NCBI GenBank assembly: GCA_016722375.1
Contig: JADKJG010000004.1
Location: forward strand, 248,001-312,000
Direction: 5' to 3'
DNA from: Bacteroidota bacterium
GTDB taxonomy: Bacteria; Bacteroidota; Bacteroidia; Chitinophagales; LD1
DNA: 64,000 nt
The translations under genes and the position numbers were made by a program. The first letter of the stretch is position 1. Each line of letters begins with the position of its first letter. The notes under the pieces are model-generated. The model was not told where the DNA came from, ran no database searches, and was given only the letters and a program-made list of their open reading frames with translations. Shown in pieces: positions 37,701-45,515 of the stretch.

Positions 37701-38795
37701 ATGAATTCAACTTCATCAGAAACTAATGGCAACTCGTCCAATTGGGGAAGAAACAACCTAATAGTCAATTTGCGTGGGATAGTAAAGAATTTATCTCCTT
37801 CCTATTTTGCTATGGTTATGGCAACGGGTATTGTTTCCATCGCTGCTGATTTATTCAGAATGCCTCTGATTGCTATGAGCCTATTTTGGTTAAACGTGTT
37901 TGCCTATTTGACTTTATGTGTTGCCTTTTCTCTTCGGTTTGTTTTCTTTAGAGATGAATTTCTCAATGATTTATTTGACCATGCCCGTGGCCCCGGGTTT
38001 TTTACAACAGTAGCTGCTACTTGCTTGTTGGGAGCGCAGTTTATTCTCTTATGGGATAACTATAACATTGCTGTAGTGTTATGGTTCCTCGGAATTATTC
38101 TTTGGCTGGTGATTACTTATACCATCTTCACCACGTTCACGATAAAGGAAAATAAACCACCGCTACAAGAAGGAATTAATGGCGCGTGGCTGCTGGCGGT
38201 AGTATCTACACAAGCACTAGCGGTATTAAGTGCAAGGTTGTCTATGCACTTTGAAGCTCATAAACTGGTCATCAATTTCTTTGCATTTTCTATGTGGCTA
38301 TGGGGCGGCATGCAGTATATCTGGATGATTTCTCTGATTTTCTATCGCTACACATTCTTCAAGTTTTCTCCGAATGATCTTTCTCCGCCTTACTGGATCA
38401 ATATGGGTGCTATGGCCATTTCTACTCTGGCCGGTACGTTGCTTATTAAGAACACGCCACATGCTCCATTTTTACTTTCTACACTTGCCTTCCTCAAAGG
38501 ATTTACTATTTTTTACTGGGCAACTGGTACCTGGTGGATACCTATGCTCATCATTCTAGCTTTTTGGCGACATGTTTATAAGCGGTTTCCTTTAACTTAT
38601 GACCCGCTGTATTGGGGGGCGGTATTCCCTTTGGGCATGTACACGGTTTGCACTTATATGTTAGCGGAATCTATGGAGTTGGAATTTTTATATCCAGTTC
38701 CGAAATACTTCATCTACATAGCCCTATTCGCGTGGACTGCTACATTCATTGGTTTTGTCAGCAACTTAGTGAGGAAATTATTACACAGAAACTGA
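37701..38795 (+). CDS. TDT-family transporter (tellurite resistance/C4-dicarboxylate, SLAC1-like)
   Basis: 364 residues with about ten hydrophobic helices. The N-terminal NLSPSYFAMVMATGIVSIAAD and GPGFFTTVAATCLLGAQF, and INGAWLLAVVSTQALAVLSA, match the TDT family (TehA, Mae1, SLAC1). Members conduct anions or export sulfite or dicarboxylates; SLAC1 conducts nitrate, so an anion channel role next to narK is a reasonable guess. 31 bases after narK. Confidence 0.87.
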   Translation: MNSTSSETNGNSSNWGRNNLIVNLRGIVKNLSPSYFAMVMATGIVSIAADLFRMPLIAMSLFWLNVFAYLTLCVAFSLRFVFFRDEFLNDLFDHARGPGFFTTVAATCLLGAQFILLWDNYNIAVVLWFLGIILWLVITYTIFTTFTIKENKPPLQEGINGAWLLAVVSTQALAVLSARLSMHFEAHKLVINFFAFSMWLWGGMQYIWMISLIFYRYTFFKFSPNDLSPPYWINMGAMAISTLAGTLLIKNTPHAPFLLSTLAFLKGFTIFYWATGTWWIPMLIILAFWRHVYKRFPLTYDPLYWGAVFPLGMYTVCTYMLAESMELEFLYPVPKYFIYIALFAWTATFIGFVSNLVRKLLHRN

Positions 38796-38831
38796 AACTC
38801 AAAAAGGGAAATAGATACACGAGCATTGTAA

Positions 38832-38843
38832 TGACGAAAATCA
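38832..38843. promoter_or_regulatory. Candidate Crp/FNR-type operator (site 4)
   Basis: TGACGAAAATCA fits TGA-N6-TCA, 49 bases before the ATG of the hemerythrin gene and about 30 bases before TCATTTG. Confidence 0.5.
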
Positions 38844-38892
38844 TTTTTCCGTTAGAGGCATATTCCCGTCATTTGTAACTAAACATAACGTT

Positions 38893-39561
38893 ATGATAAC
38901 AGTTAGAGAACTAAAGAAAAAAGATCCTGTAACAAAACAACAGGAGAAGGGCTTAGACCAACAAGAGGATTCTCCGATGGATCCACCGGCTGCTTACGAA
39001 GAGCCTGGGAAAGTAGAAATGAAGAAAGAAGATATGTGCGATTCGTTGCAAGCCTTCATGCACGACCACGAAGGAGTTTTGAAAGTGGTTGCAGCATTCG
39101 AAAAGGGGATTGTTGAATACAAATCCAACGGCTACAAACTCAATAAAGAGATTAATGAATCATTTGGAAACTTTTTCAAATGCCTTGATGATGATTTGCT
39201 TCCTCACAACCGGAAGGAAGAGAAAATCCTATTTCCAGTGCTCAATCAAAAGTTGATAGTGGCAGGCGAGCATAGTAAGGGTCCTAAAATGGTTACAGCT
39301 ATTGATGTGATGGAGGATGACCACGTGAAATTTATCCAACTCGGTGCATTGGCATTTAATCTCTTGGGTTTATCAAGCCGGATTGCAGACGAACGCTCAA
39401 AAATATTTGTGCTCGATACTGCTTATGAAACTTCTCGCGAACTAATAGAGTTGCTCAAGCTGCATATCTATCGTGAGGATATTACGCTGTTTCCTCTGGC
39501 ACAAAAATTTATTTCTAAAGAAGAATTTGCTGCCATTCAAAAACAAATGGATCAATTCTAA
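38893..39561 (+). CDS. Hemerythrin-domain protein
   Basis: 222 residues. A charged, probably disordered N-terminus of about 50 residues is followed by a four-helix hemerythrin domain: FMHDHEGVLKVV, LLPHNRKEEKILFPVL, MEDDHVKFIQLG and LLKLHIYREDITLFPLAQ, giving the His/Glu/Asp ligands of a di-iron site. Possible roles are binding O2 or NO near nitrate reductase; sequence does not decide. First gene of a likely transcript with moaA (27 bases apart). Confidence 0.87.
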   Translation: MITVRELKKKDPVTKQQEKGLDQQEDSPMDPPAAYEEPGKVEMKKEDMCDSLQAFMHDHEGVLKVVAAFEKGIVEYKSNGYKLNKEINESFGNFFKCLDDDLLPHNRKEEKILFPVLNQKLIVAGEHSKGPKMVTAIDVMEDDHVKFIQLGALAFNLLGLSSRIADERSKIFVLDTAYETSRELIELLKLHIYREDITLFPLAQKFISKEEFAAIQKQMDQF

Positions 39562-39588
39562 ATCACCAGGCGATTTAAATTATAAGCA

Positions 39589-40563
39589 ATGATAGTTGAT
39601 CAACATAGCCGCGTTCACGATTACCTGCGTATTTCGCTGACAGAGCGTTGCAATCTTCGTTGCTTTTATTGTATGCCTGAAGAAGGAATTCTTCTTCGCC
39701 CGCGAAATGATTTCATGTCGTTTGAGGAAGTTGTGGCGATGGCCAAGACTTTTGTTTCGTTGGGTGTTAAGAAAATCAGGTTAACCGGAGGAGAGCCTTT
39801 AATTAGAAAGGATGCAAAGGAAATTTTCAAAGCACTTTCAGAACTTCCGGTCGAACTCGCTATCACTACCAATGGAATTTTAGTAGATGATTACATGGAT
39901 ACTTTTCAATCGTGTGGAATTAAATCTATCAACGTCAGCTTAGATTCACTCAAAGAAGAAAAGTTCAATTCCATTACGCGCAGAGATTATTTTAGTAGAG
40001 TAACAGCCAACATTGAATCACTGCTTGACAAGAAATTTCATGTAAAGGTGAATGCGGTGGTAATAAAAGGAGTGAACGATGATGAAGTCTGCGATTTCGT
40101 TTCATGGACACGCAATAGGAATGTTCATGTTCGGTTTATCGAGTTTATGCCTTTTCAGGGAAACAAATGGGACTGGAGTAAGGGAGTTTCATTTAAGGAA
40201 ATGATGTCTATAATCGAAACGCGATTTGGAAACAACATCATCAAATTGGATGACGGCAAAAACGATACTGCTAAGAATTATGCGATTGCAGATCATCTGG
40301 GAACCTTTGCTATTATCAGTTCAGTAACCAATCCTTTTTGCGATACCTGTAACCGGATTCGCCTCACGGCTGATGGCAAAATGAAAAACTGTTTATTCTC
40401 CTCGTCCGAGACCGATTTGCTTTCTGCCATGAGAGCCGGTGAAGATATTGAGCCACTGATTTTGAAATCCATTTGGGGGAAGAAGGCACTGCGTGGAGGA
40501 ATCGAAACCTTAGATGATTTTGCAAAACAGAAGAACAGGACGATGGTGGCCATCGGAGGGTAA
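39589..40563 (+). CDS. moaA: GTP 3',8-cyclase MoaA
   Basis: 324 residues. Radical SAM enzyme for the first step of molybdenum cofactor synthesis. N-terminal cluster at Cys21, 25 and 28 (ERCNLRCFYC), SAM-binding IRLTGGEPLI, C-terminal cluster CDTCNRIRLTADGKMKNC and the terminal GG needed for activity. Its place beside narGHJI fits the need of NarG for the cofactor; the other moa/moe genes are not in this window. Confidence 0.97.
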   Translation: MIVDQHSRVHDYLRISLTERCNLRCFYCMPEEGILLRPRNDFMSFEEVVAMAKTFVSLGVKKIRLTGGEPLIRKDAKEIFKALSELPVELAITTNGILVDDYMDTFQSCGIKSINVSLDSLKEEKFNSITRRDYFSRVTANIESLLDKKFHVKVNAVVIKGVNDDEVCDFVSWTRNRNVHVRFIEFMPFQGNKWDWSKGVSFKEMMSIIETRFGNNIIKLDDGKNDTAKNYAIADHLGTFAIISSVTNPFCDTCNRIRLTADGKMKNCLFSSSETDLLSAMRAGEDIEPLILKSIWGKKALRGGIETLDDFAKQKNRTMVAIGG

Positions 40564-40584
40564 TTCAACAAATAAAGAAACGGT

Positions 40585-41055
40585 ATGACGAAAGATAAGA
40601 AGGAAGAGACTGTAGTGAAGAATGAAATGATTGAGGCTGCCTTTAATTTCTGGTTTAATGGCCAGGAGCATATCCGTTCACCTTTCCCACATTATATAAA
40701 AGGAGACTTACAATCGAAGACCTTGGATAAATTTTTCGATTGGACGAACAAAATTTCTGATCGGGCAAAAAAGGAAATCAACGATGAAATTGTGGCCGAG
40801 AAATTTGAGGAGATTCTGTTTGAAACGGCTGCCGAATTGGTAAAGACTCAAGACGAACGGCTAACGATTCTCTATCCGTTTATGCCCCGCATGGGAGACG
40901 TAATAGAACCGAAAGAAACGGATGAGCATAAGGAGAATAGTATGGTGGTGGATCGCACGCACTTGAAACGTGGCGACCAATCCTTTTTGAAGGTAAAGTT
41001 TAAAGCGATGGATTCTGGAAGAGAATGGGAAACCGAATTTGAATTGCCCGAATAA
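40585..41055 (+). CDS. Unknown protein downstream of moaA
   Basis: 156 residues, soluble, acidic and helical in the first 100 residues (AAFNFWFNGQEHIRSPFPHY, then KKEINDEIVAEKFEEILFE), with a beta-like C-terminus (LKVKFKAMDSGREWETEFEL). No cysteine and no recognised motif. Spacing of 21 bases to moaA indicates co-transcription, so a role tied to nitrate respiration is possible but not shown. Confidence 0.72.
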   Translation: MTKDKKEETVVKNEMIEAAFNFWFNGQEHIRSPFPHYIKGDLQSKTLDKFFDWTNKISDRAKKEINDEIVAEKFEEILFETAAELVKTQDERLTILYPFMPRMGDVIEPKETDEHKENSMVVDRTHLKRGDQSFLKVKFKAMDSGREWETEFELPE

Positions 41056-41077
41056 ATTAAAATCTGTCCCCCGACAG

Positions 41078-41106
41078 GGTGCTACTGTATCTTTTGCAGT
41101 AGCACC
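41078..41106. terminator. Hairpin at the convergent end of the nitrate island
   Basis: GGTGCTACTG and CAGTAGCACC pair perfectly around 9 bases. There is no T-run directly behind it, so termination is plausible from position only. Confidence 0.4.
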
Positions 41107-41177
41107 AACCCTAACAAAAGAGTAACCTTTCCTCTCTATCCCGATGTAATGGTGGATATTTATTTTAGGCAAGGAAC

Positions 41178-41645
41178 TTAATTCACCACCTCACCATTTC
41201 GATAATTCTTCACCTCTTTCGACGTGCCGTTATTATAATAATACGTGACCGCCCCTTCTAATTTATCATTTACATAAACTCCTTCACTTTCCTTTTGACC
41301 GTTAGCATGCCAATGAACAAATGGCCCATTGAGCTTATCATTCTTATATAAACTCTCACTCACCTTATTTCCACTACTGCCCCAAATACTCCAAATTCCT
41401 TCCCGCTTGCCCTTCACAAACGTTCCCTCCATTTGCTTTTTACCGTTTTCATAATACCAGGTCCACAGGCCTTCATCCCTGCCATTCACCTTTCCTCCAA
41501 CTATTTTTGATTGCCCGTTTTCATAACTCGGGCCCGTGTCGCCGCTCTTATATTCGTAAGTCACCCATATAGAAATGAGCACAATACACACCAACACTAT
41601 CTTATGATATTTCAGGTTTTCTTTGAATGTTGACCGGTCTGCCAT
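41178..41645 (-). CDS. MORN-repeat protein with N-terminal membrane anchor (YwqK-like)
   Basis: 155 residues. One transmembrane helix (residues 14-32, HKIVLVCIVLISIWVTYEY), then five MORN_2-type repeats of about 23 residues with the pattern W-x-x-Y/N-G-x-x-x-x-E-G-x-Y/F (GLWTWYYENGKKQMEGTF, FVHWHANGQKESEGVYVN). Databases often name such proteins YwqK antitoxin homologues, but that name rests on the repeat alone. Function unknown. Confidence 0.85.
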   Translation of the reverse strand: MADRSTFKENLKYHKIVLVCIVLISIWVTYEYKSGDTGPSYENGQSKIVGGKVNGRDEGLWTWYYENGKKQMEGTFVKGKREGIWSIWGSSGNKVSESLYKNDKLNGPFVHWHANGQKESEGVYVNDKLEGAVTYYYNNGTSKEVKNYRNGEVVN

Positions 41646-41874
41646 ATTGAAAAGGGAGCAATAATTCTTTGGTTACAATTTGCGATGCTAAGGTAAGAGT
41701 TCTGCTGTTGCAAAGATATTTTCTATTTCTTTTCATCAGCGCTACACTCTTCCTCCGGTCGTTACTAAAGTCCGTAAAACCATGAGCAAGCGGAAATAGA
41801 GAAATAAGCCGCGAGCCTTATTTAAGCCGCGAGCTACGAGCTTAGAGCTATGAAAAAATACAGTCGTTTCTTTC
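41646..41874. other. Intergenic sequence
   Basis: No gene; contains a short duplication of AAGCCGCGAGC (around 41809 and 41824). Confidence 0.5.
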
Positions 41875-42837
41875 TCACAGCTCCTTCACAAACCTCCCCA
41901 CCGCCACCGTCCTAGTGCCGCAACGGATGAAGACATGATAGCCGCCAGAGGCGAAACCCGAAACATTTATTTTTTGAAAGCTGCTGTAGCGCGGCAGGAT
42001 TTGTTGATGTACCACCTGCCCCAACTCATTCACTATTTCCATGCTCACCTCGCTTGGATTTATCCCCCCTCCGGAGGTTAGTGGGCTGCTTTACTCCAAT
42101 CCGTAAAACCATAATCAATCATCACATCGGTGGAGGCGGGGTTGGGGAATATCCTGACTGGCAAATCATCCGGTTCATTTTTTATTGAAACCAAATAATC
42201 GCAATCCGTTGCTGTATTTTGATAAGTACCGAATGCATCATCCTTATAACATCTCAGACTATAAGTATCATAATCAGTGAGGCATAAAAAATAAGGGTCT
42301 ATGAAATACTCCAGCACGCCAATCCGCTCCAGAACTTTAATAGATGATTGCCCCCAGGTGGTGGCTACATCCCCGATCGGTTTGCCAACATAATAGCGCA
42401 ATGAATATCCATCGTGTTGGAATGTTCCGGCAGTATCTATTCTGATTTTGACAATCGAATCGTCCGGCGAGCAGGTACTATTATACACGTGAAAATAAGA
42501 CAGGGTATCACCGGTATTCAGATTGAAAAAGTAGGCAGGGAAGAAGGAGGTAGCGCGCCAGAAAAAGACAGTATCATTTTTGAGAATAGGTATAGATGGA
42601 TTCCGGATAGATGGTATCAATTTGATAAACATCCGGGCCTATATGGGTTGCCTTTATCAGAGTGGCACGTAGCTTGGCGCAGGACTGGGCTGACAAAACG
42701 GTGTCTTTCTCATAATTCAAATACAAAAGACTTTCACCGGTCCATCCATATACATGGTAAGTCCATTGCGATCCCGGAAAGACCCATTGCTGAGCAAATG
42801 TTTGTAAGGGGAAAAGTAAAAGCAGCAGATACTTCAT
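41875..42837 (-). pseudogene. Secreted protein with T9SS type A sorting domain, broken in two places
   Basis: Signal peptide MKYLLLLLFPLQTFAQ, then a domain of about 200 residues (WVFPGSQWTYHVYGWTGES, LSYFHVYNSTCSPDD). A first frame change near 42580 in an A-run separates YTYSQ from NDTVFFWRATSF. The sorting domain starts VRIFPNPASTDVMIDYGF; then a stop and frame change at about 42070-42085 coincide with a short GC-rich palindrome-bearing insert (CCCACTAACCTCCGGAGG), after which SEVSMEIVNELGQVVHQ and GYHVFIRCG complete the domain up to the stop at 41875. The first break looks like an indel error; the second looks like a real insertion. An alternative GTG start lies at 42840. Confidence 0.75.
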
Positions 42838-43250
42838 CACGCAATGTAAAAATTAGAAATGGTATTCACTAAAAGGCTGTTTGGATTTCTGTATAAAAAA
42901 AGTGTATCGCACAGCGGGCCAGGAACCTCTGTGTTCTCCGCCGGGCATACGATTCATACAAATTCGGTTGTTCATCCAAACAGCCTCAAAAGGGTTGTTA
43001 TTCCCTGCGAAAAAATGTCGCACGGAGGCATGGAGAATTGGGGAGAGACTTTCTCTTGGCTGTTTACTCTGTGGCTCCGTGCGAAATGTATTTTCCTAAA
43101 ACAATTTCTTATTGCTTTTTCACTTTGGTTCCTCTCTCCAAAATGATTTCGGAATAGTTTTCAGTAAGGAATCACTGCTGTTTAGGTAAGAAATAGATAT
43201 TTTTCGCCCAAAAACATATCATAATCACCAGAATAGAGGTCTTTTTTGAT
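42838..43250. other. Intergenic region with degraded interspersed repeat
   Basis: No gene supported. 42895-43100 holds an imperfect pair TCGCAC...CTCTGTG and TCGCACGGAG...CTCCGTGCGA resembling the module TTTCGCGCAGAG...CGCGTGAAA of the 14230-15358 repeat. Open frames here are shadows of it. Confidence 0.5.
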
Positions 43251-43460
43251 AGAAAGTATTTGCTAAATTAGAAATAGTATATTCTAATTTGTAATTAGTA
43301 TATACTTTATCTAATTTAGAATTGGCTATTTACTGGTTAGTTATTTATAAACATAAAATAGTTATTAATAACCCTAATTTAGCTAATACTATTTTATAAA
43401 AAGTATCTACATTATTATAAATAGTATTTGCTAATTTGAAATTAGTAAATATATTTGCAG
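43251..43460. repeat. Tandem array C: ten units of 21 bp, AT-rich
   Basis: Ten 21-bp units without gaps. A TTAG or ATAG at unit positions 3-6 recurs in most units, followed by TATTTGCTAATTTG-like sequence (units 1, 2, 3, 9 and 10 clearest). Over 80 percent A+T. Unlike the other arrays no long open frame crosses it on the plus strand. It ends 77 bases before the ATG of the FnIII-like gene and lies in the gap to the divergent T9SS gene. Confidence 0.85.
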
Positions 43461-43537
43461 AGAAAGCAGATCCTATTTATAGAAAGATAAATCAAGTCGA
43501 ATAGGTAGTATTCATTCCACACAAAAATGGAAACCTT

Positions 43538-44173
43538 ATGAGTAAAGTAGTTTTAGAACTTCGCAACGCCAGCCCTCAAAAGAAAGAAAGCCTGGCACTG
43601 AAAATGGCCAAAGAAATGGCGGGTAATGTAAACTTCCCTGATCCCAACCCAACTTTGTTGGATTTGAAAAGCGCGGCAGATACATTAAGCGCCAAGCGGC
43701 TGGCCGTGAGAGTTGCCAAAACTGCCTTGCGCTCGGCAGTGAACGAGCAAAATGCAGCGGAAAAAACATTGGTAAAAATGTTGCAGCAGGAAGCGTCATA
43801 TATTGAGATGGCCAGTGGCGGCGATGCACTCAAAATTGAAAGTTCGAGTTTGAAATCACGCAAGAAAAATGTGCGGAGCCATCATCCGCCAAAGGTCGAA
43901 GGGGTGAGTGCCATGCCGGGCAATAAAAGTGGGGAGATATTATTGAGTTGGCATTCGCTGCCCCGAAGTTTCAATCTGCGCGGCTATCAGGTGCGCTATG
44001 CTTTTGTGTTTCAGGAAAAGATGGAATGGATAATGTATGATAAGTTGACTTCAAAATCGAAGATGAAATTTATGTCCCCTCAACCGGGTCAAAGAATTTG
44101 GATAGAAGTTCGCGCCGTGAACAACACCGATGTCGGCCCTTGGAGCGATGTAATGGGAATAGTAGCGCCGTAA
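43538..44173 (+). CDS. FnIII-like small protein, intact copy
   Basis: 211 residues, no signal peptide. N-terminal region: MAGNVNFPDPNPTLLDLKSA, then a long Ala-rich helix and ASYIEMASGGDALKIESS. C-terminal region (residues 115-211): a fibronectin type III-like sandwich with VSAMPGNKSGEILLSWHSLP, YQVRYAF and RIWIEVRAVNNTDVGPWSDV. A degraded relative lies at 54790. The family is frequent in Bacteroidota; I know no experimentally assigned function. Flanked by array C and a strong terminator, it is a self-contained unit. Confidence 0.85.
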   Translation: MSKVVLELRNASPQKKESLALKMAKEMAGNVNFPDPNPTLLDLKSAADTLSAKRLAVRVAKTALRSAVNEQNAAEKTLVKMLQQEASYIEMASGGDALKIESSSLKSRKKNVRSHHPPKVEGVSAMPGNKSGEILLSWHSLPRSFNLRGYQVRYAFVFQEKMEWIMYDKLTSKSKMKFMSPQPGQRIWIEVRAVNNTDVGPWSDVMGIVAP

Positions 44174-44206
44174 ATACTTTGATTCCACACAGTGTGAATT
44201 TTGTTT

Positions 44207-44242
44207 AAACCTTCCAAGTCTCGAAGACTTGGAAGGTTTTTT
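44207..44242 (+). terminator. Terminator after the FnIII-like gene
   Basis: AAACCTTCCAAGTCT / AGACTTGGAAGGTTT with a 3-base loop and a T-run. Confidence 0.9.
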
Positions 44243-44284
44243 ATGCCTAATTATTATCTTTGGGTAAACAAAAACAATACAAAC

Positions 44285-44623
44285 ATGATTCGTATAATCA
44301 TCATTATACTTCTCGGTATTGTGCTCGTCAACATTGGTTTTGTTGGTCTATCGGCCATACTGTGTAAAGAGGGGCTGGAGCCAATAGGATTGAATATGAT
44401 CTACGGATTACTGTGCTCTGCTTTGATTCAAATCGTGCTTTACGAGCTGGCCGTGATGTTAGCTTTATATGAAATTGGTATCAACCCAAAAATGACGACC
44501 ACCCATAAACTGCTTTGGATGCTTATCGTTCTTTTAGTACTAATCGGCGGGTTGATTCTCTATTTGATTTTTGGTGATAAAACGGCGAAGGAAAATCAGG
44601 CAGGAACTTCTTCCGAGGTATAG
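44285..44623 (+). CDS. Small membrane protein with three helices
   Basis: 112 residues from the ATG at 44285 (MIRIIIIILLGIVLVNIG). The longer frame upstream would cross the terminator and is rejected. Helices at residues 2-25, 38-62 and 75-98 (LWMLIVLLVLIGGLILYLIF), C-terminal polar tail. The last helix resembles PLDc_N-type anchors, but it is too little for a family call. Function unknown. Confidence 0.72.
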   Translation: MIRIIIIILLGIVLVNIGFVGLSAILCKEGLEPIGLNMIYGLLCSALIQIVLYELAVMLALYEIGINPKMTTTHKLLWMLIVLLVLIGGLILYLIFGDKTAKENQAGTSSEV

Positions 44624-44685
44624 GTGGCAGACAAAACAATTGCAGCTTTCTAAAGAATTATTTAACCGATAAAATTCAATCTAAC

Positions 44686-44895
44686 ATGGGACTATTTTCA
44701 AAAGAGGAGCCAAAGGGCTATACCGTAAAAGATAAACCGATGGCTTGTGTTTATTGCAAGAATGAACTTTTCTTTATGCGTTCGGCATTGTTAAACACCT
44801 CCGGTGCCGAATTTTTAGGGATGGCATGGGCTAATCGCGGAGCCAAGTGTTTTGTGTGTTCCGAGTGCGATTACATCCATTGGTTTATAGATTGA
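44686..44895 (+). CDS. Small zinc-ribbon protein
   Basis: 69 residues. Two CxxC pairs (ACVYCKN about residue 22 and CFVCSEC about 56) make a zinc ribbon; the closing CDYIHWF is typical of short Bacteroidota zinc-ribbon proteins found near membrane proteins. Likely soluble. 62 bases after the membrane protein gene, perhaps one transcript. Confidence 0.78.
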   Translation: MGLFSKEEPKGYTVKDKPMACVYCKNELFFMRSALLNTSGAEFLGMAWANRGAKCFVCSECDYIHWFID

Positions 44896-45017
44896 AACGC
44901 ATCTCTTCTTAGATCTTCTCTGGTAATCGAGACGTGGAGTTTCTTCCATTCCCTCTCGTCTTTTTCTACTCTGGCAGAAAAGGCAGCGTAAGAAATTACA
45001 GTTTGTATTCTATACAA

Positions 45018-45491
45018 TCAATCTGCCCTCTTCATGCTTTCCAGCAATTTCTTCACCACCACTTTATCAATAGGAAGTGTGATATGATCTTCCTGAACTA
45101 AGTCATGGATAGAAACCCAACGAAAGGATTCTGCTTCTTGACCGGGGACGGTTTCGAAATTGAATTTTTGAGTAGCGGTGCGAATGAGATGATGCTCATT
45201 TGAATGAACGATATAGTAAATGCTGATGATCTGGCTTTCGGAATCGAAGAAAGAAGGGACGAAGAAATCGTTGGTGTAAAAATGTTCTTTGAGCGATATG
45301 TGGATACCGGCTTCTTCTTTGAATTCGCGAATCAGGCAATCGGCGATTCCTTCACCCAGTTCTAAACCGCCACCCGGAAACTTGGTGGCGCGGATGCCGC
45401 TTTTAAATACTTCATCGGCCAACAATACCTGTTGCTTTTCGTTGAAAAGAATTCCATATACCCGGATATTGAACCGGAGGATGGGGTGCAT
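45018..45491 (-). CDS. Nudix hydrolase
   Basis: 157 residues. The Nudix box begins GGGLELGEGIADCLIREF and continues KEEAGI, with the RExxEExG core intact for metal binding. N-terminal LRFNIRVYGILFNEKQQVLLAD fits the fold. Substrate is not predictable; similar proteins act on nucleotide diphosphate derivatives. Ends of this gene and the ATPase gene are close (25 bases), same strand. Confidence 0.9.
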   Translation of the reverse strand: MHPILRFNIRVYGILFNEKQQVLLADEVFKSGIRATKFPGGGLELGEGIADCLIREFKEEAGIHISLKEHFYTNDFFVPSFFDSESQIISIYYIVHSNEHHLIRTATQKFNFETVPGQEAESFRWVSIHDLVQEDHITLPIDKVVVKKLLESMKRAD

Positions 45492-45515
45492 GTTACTGGG
45501 AGCAGCGTTGAATAA

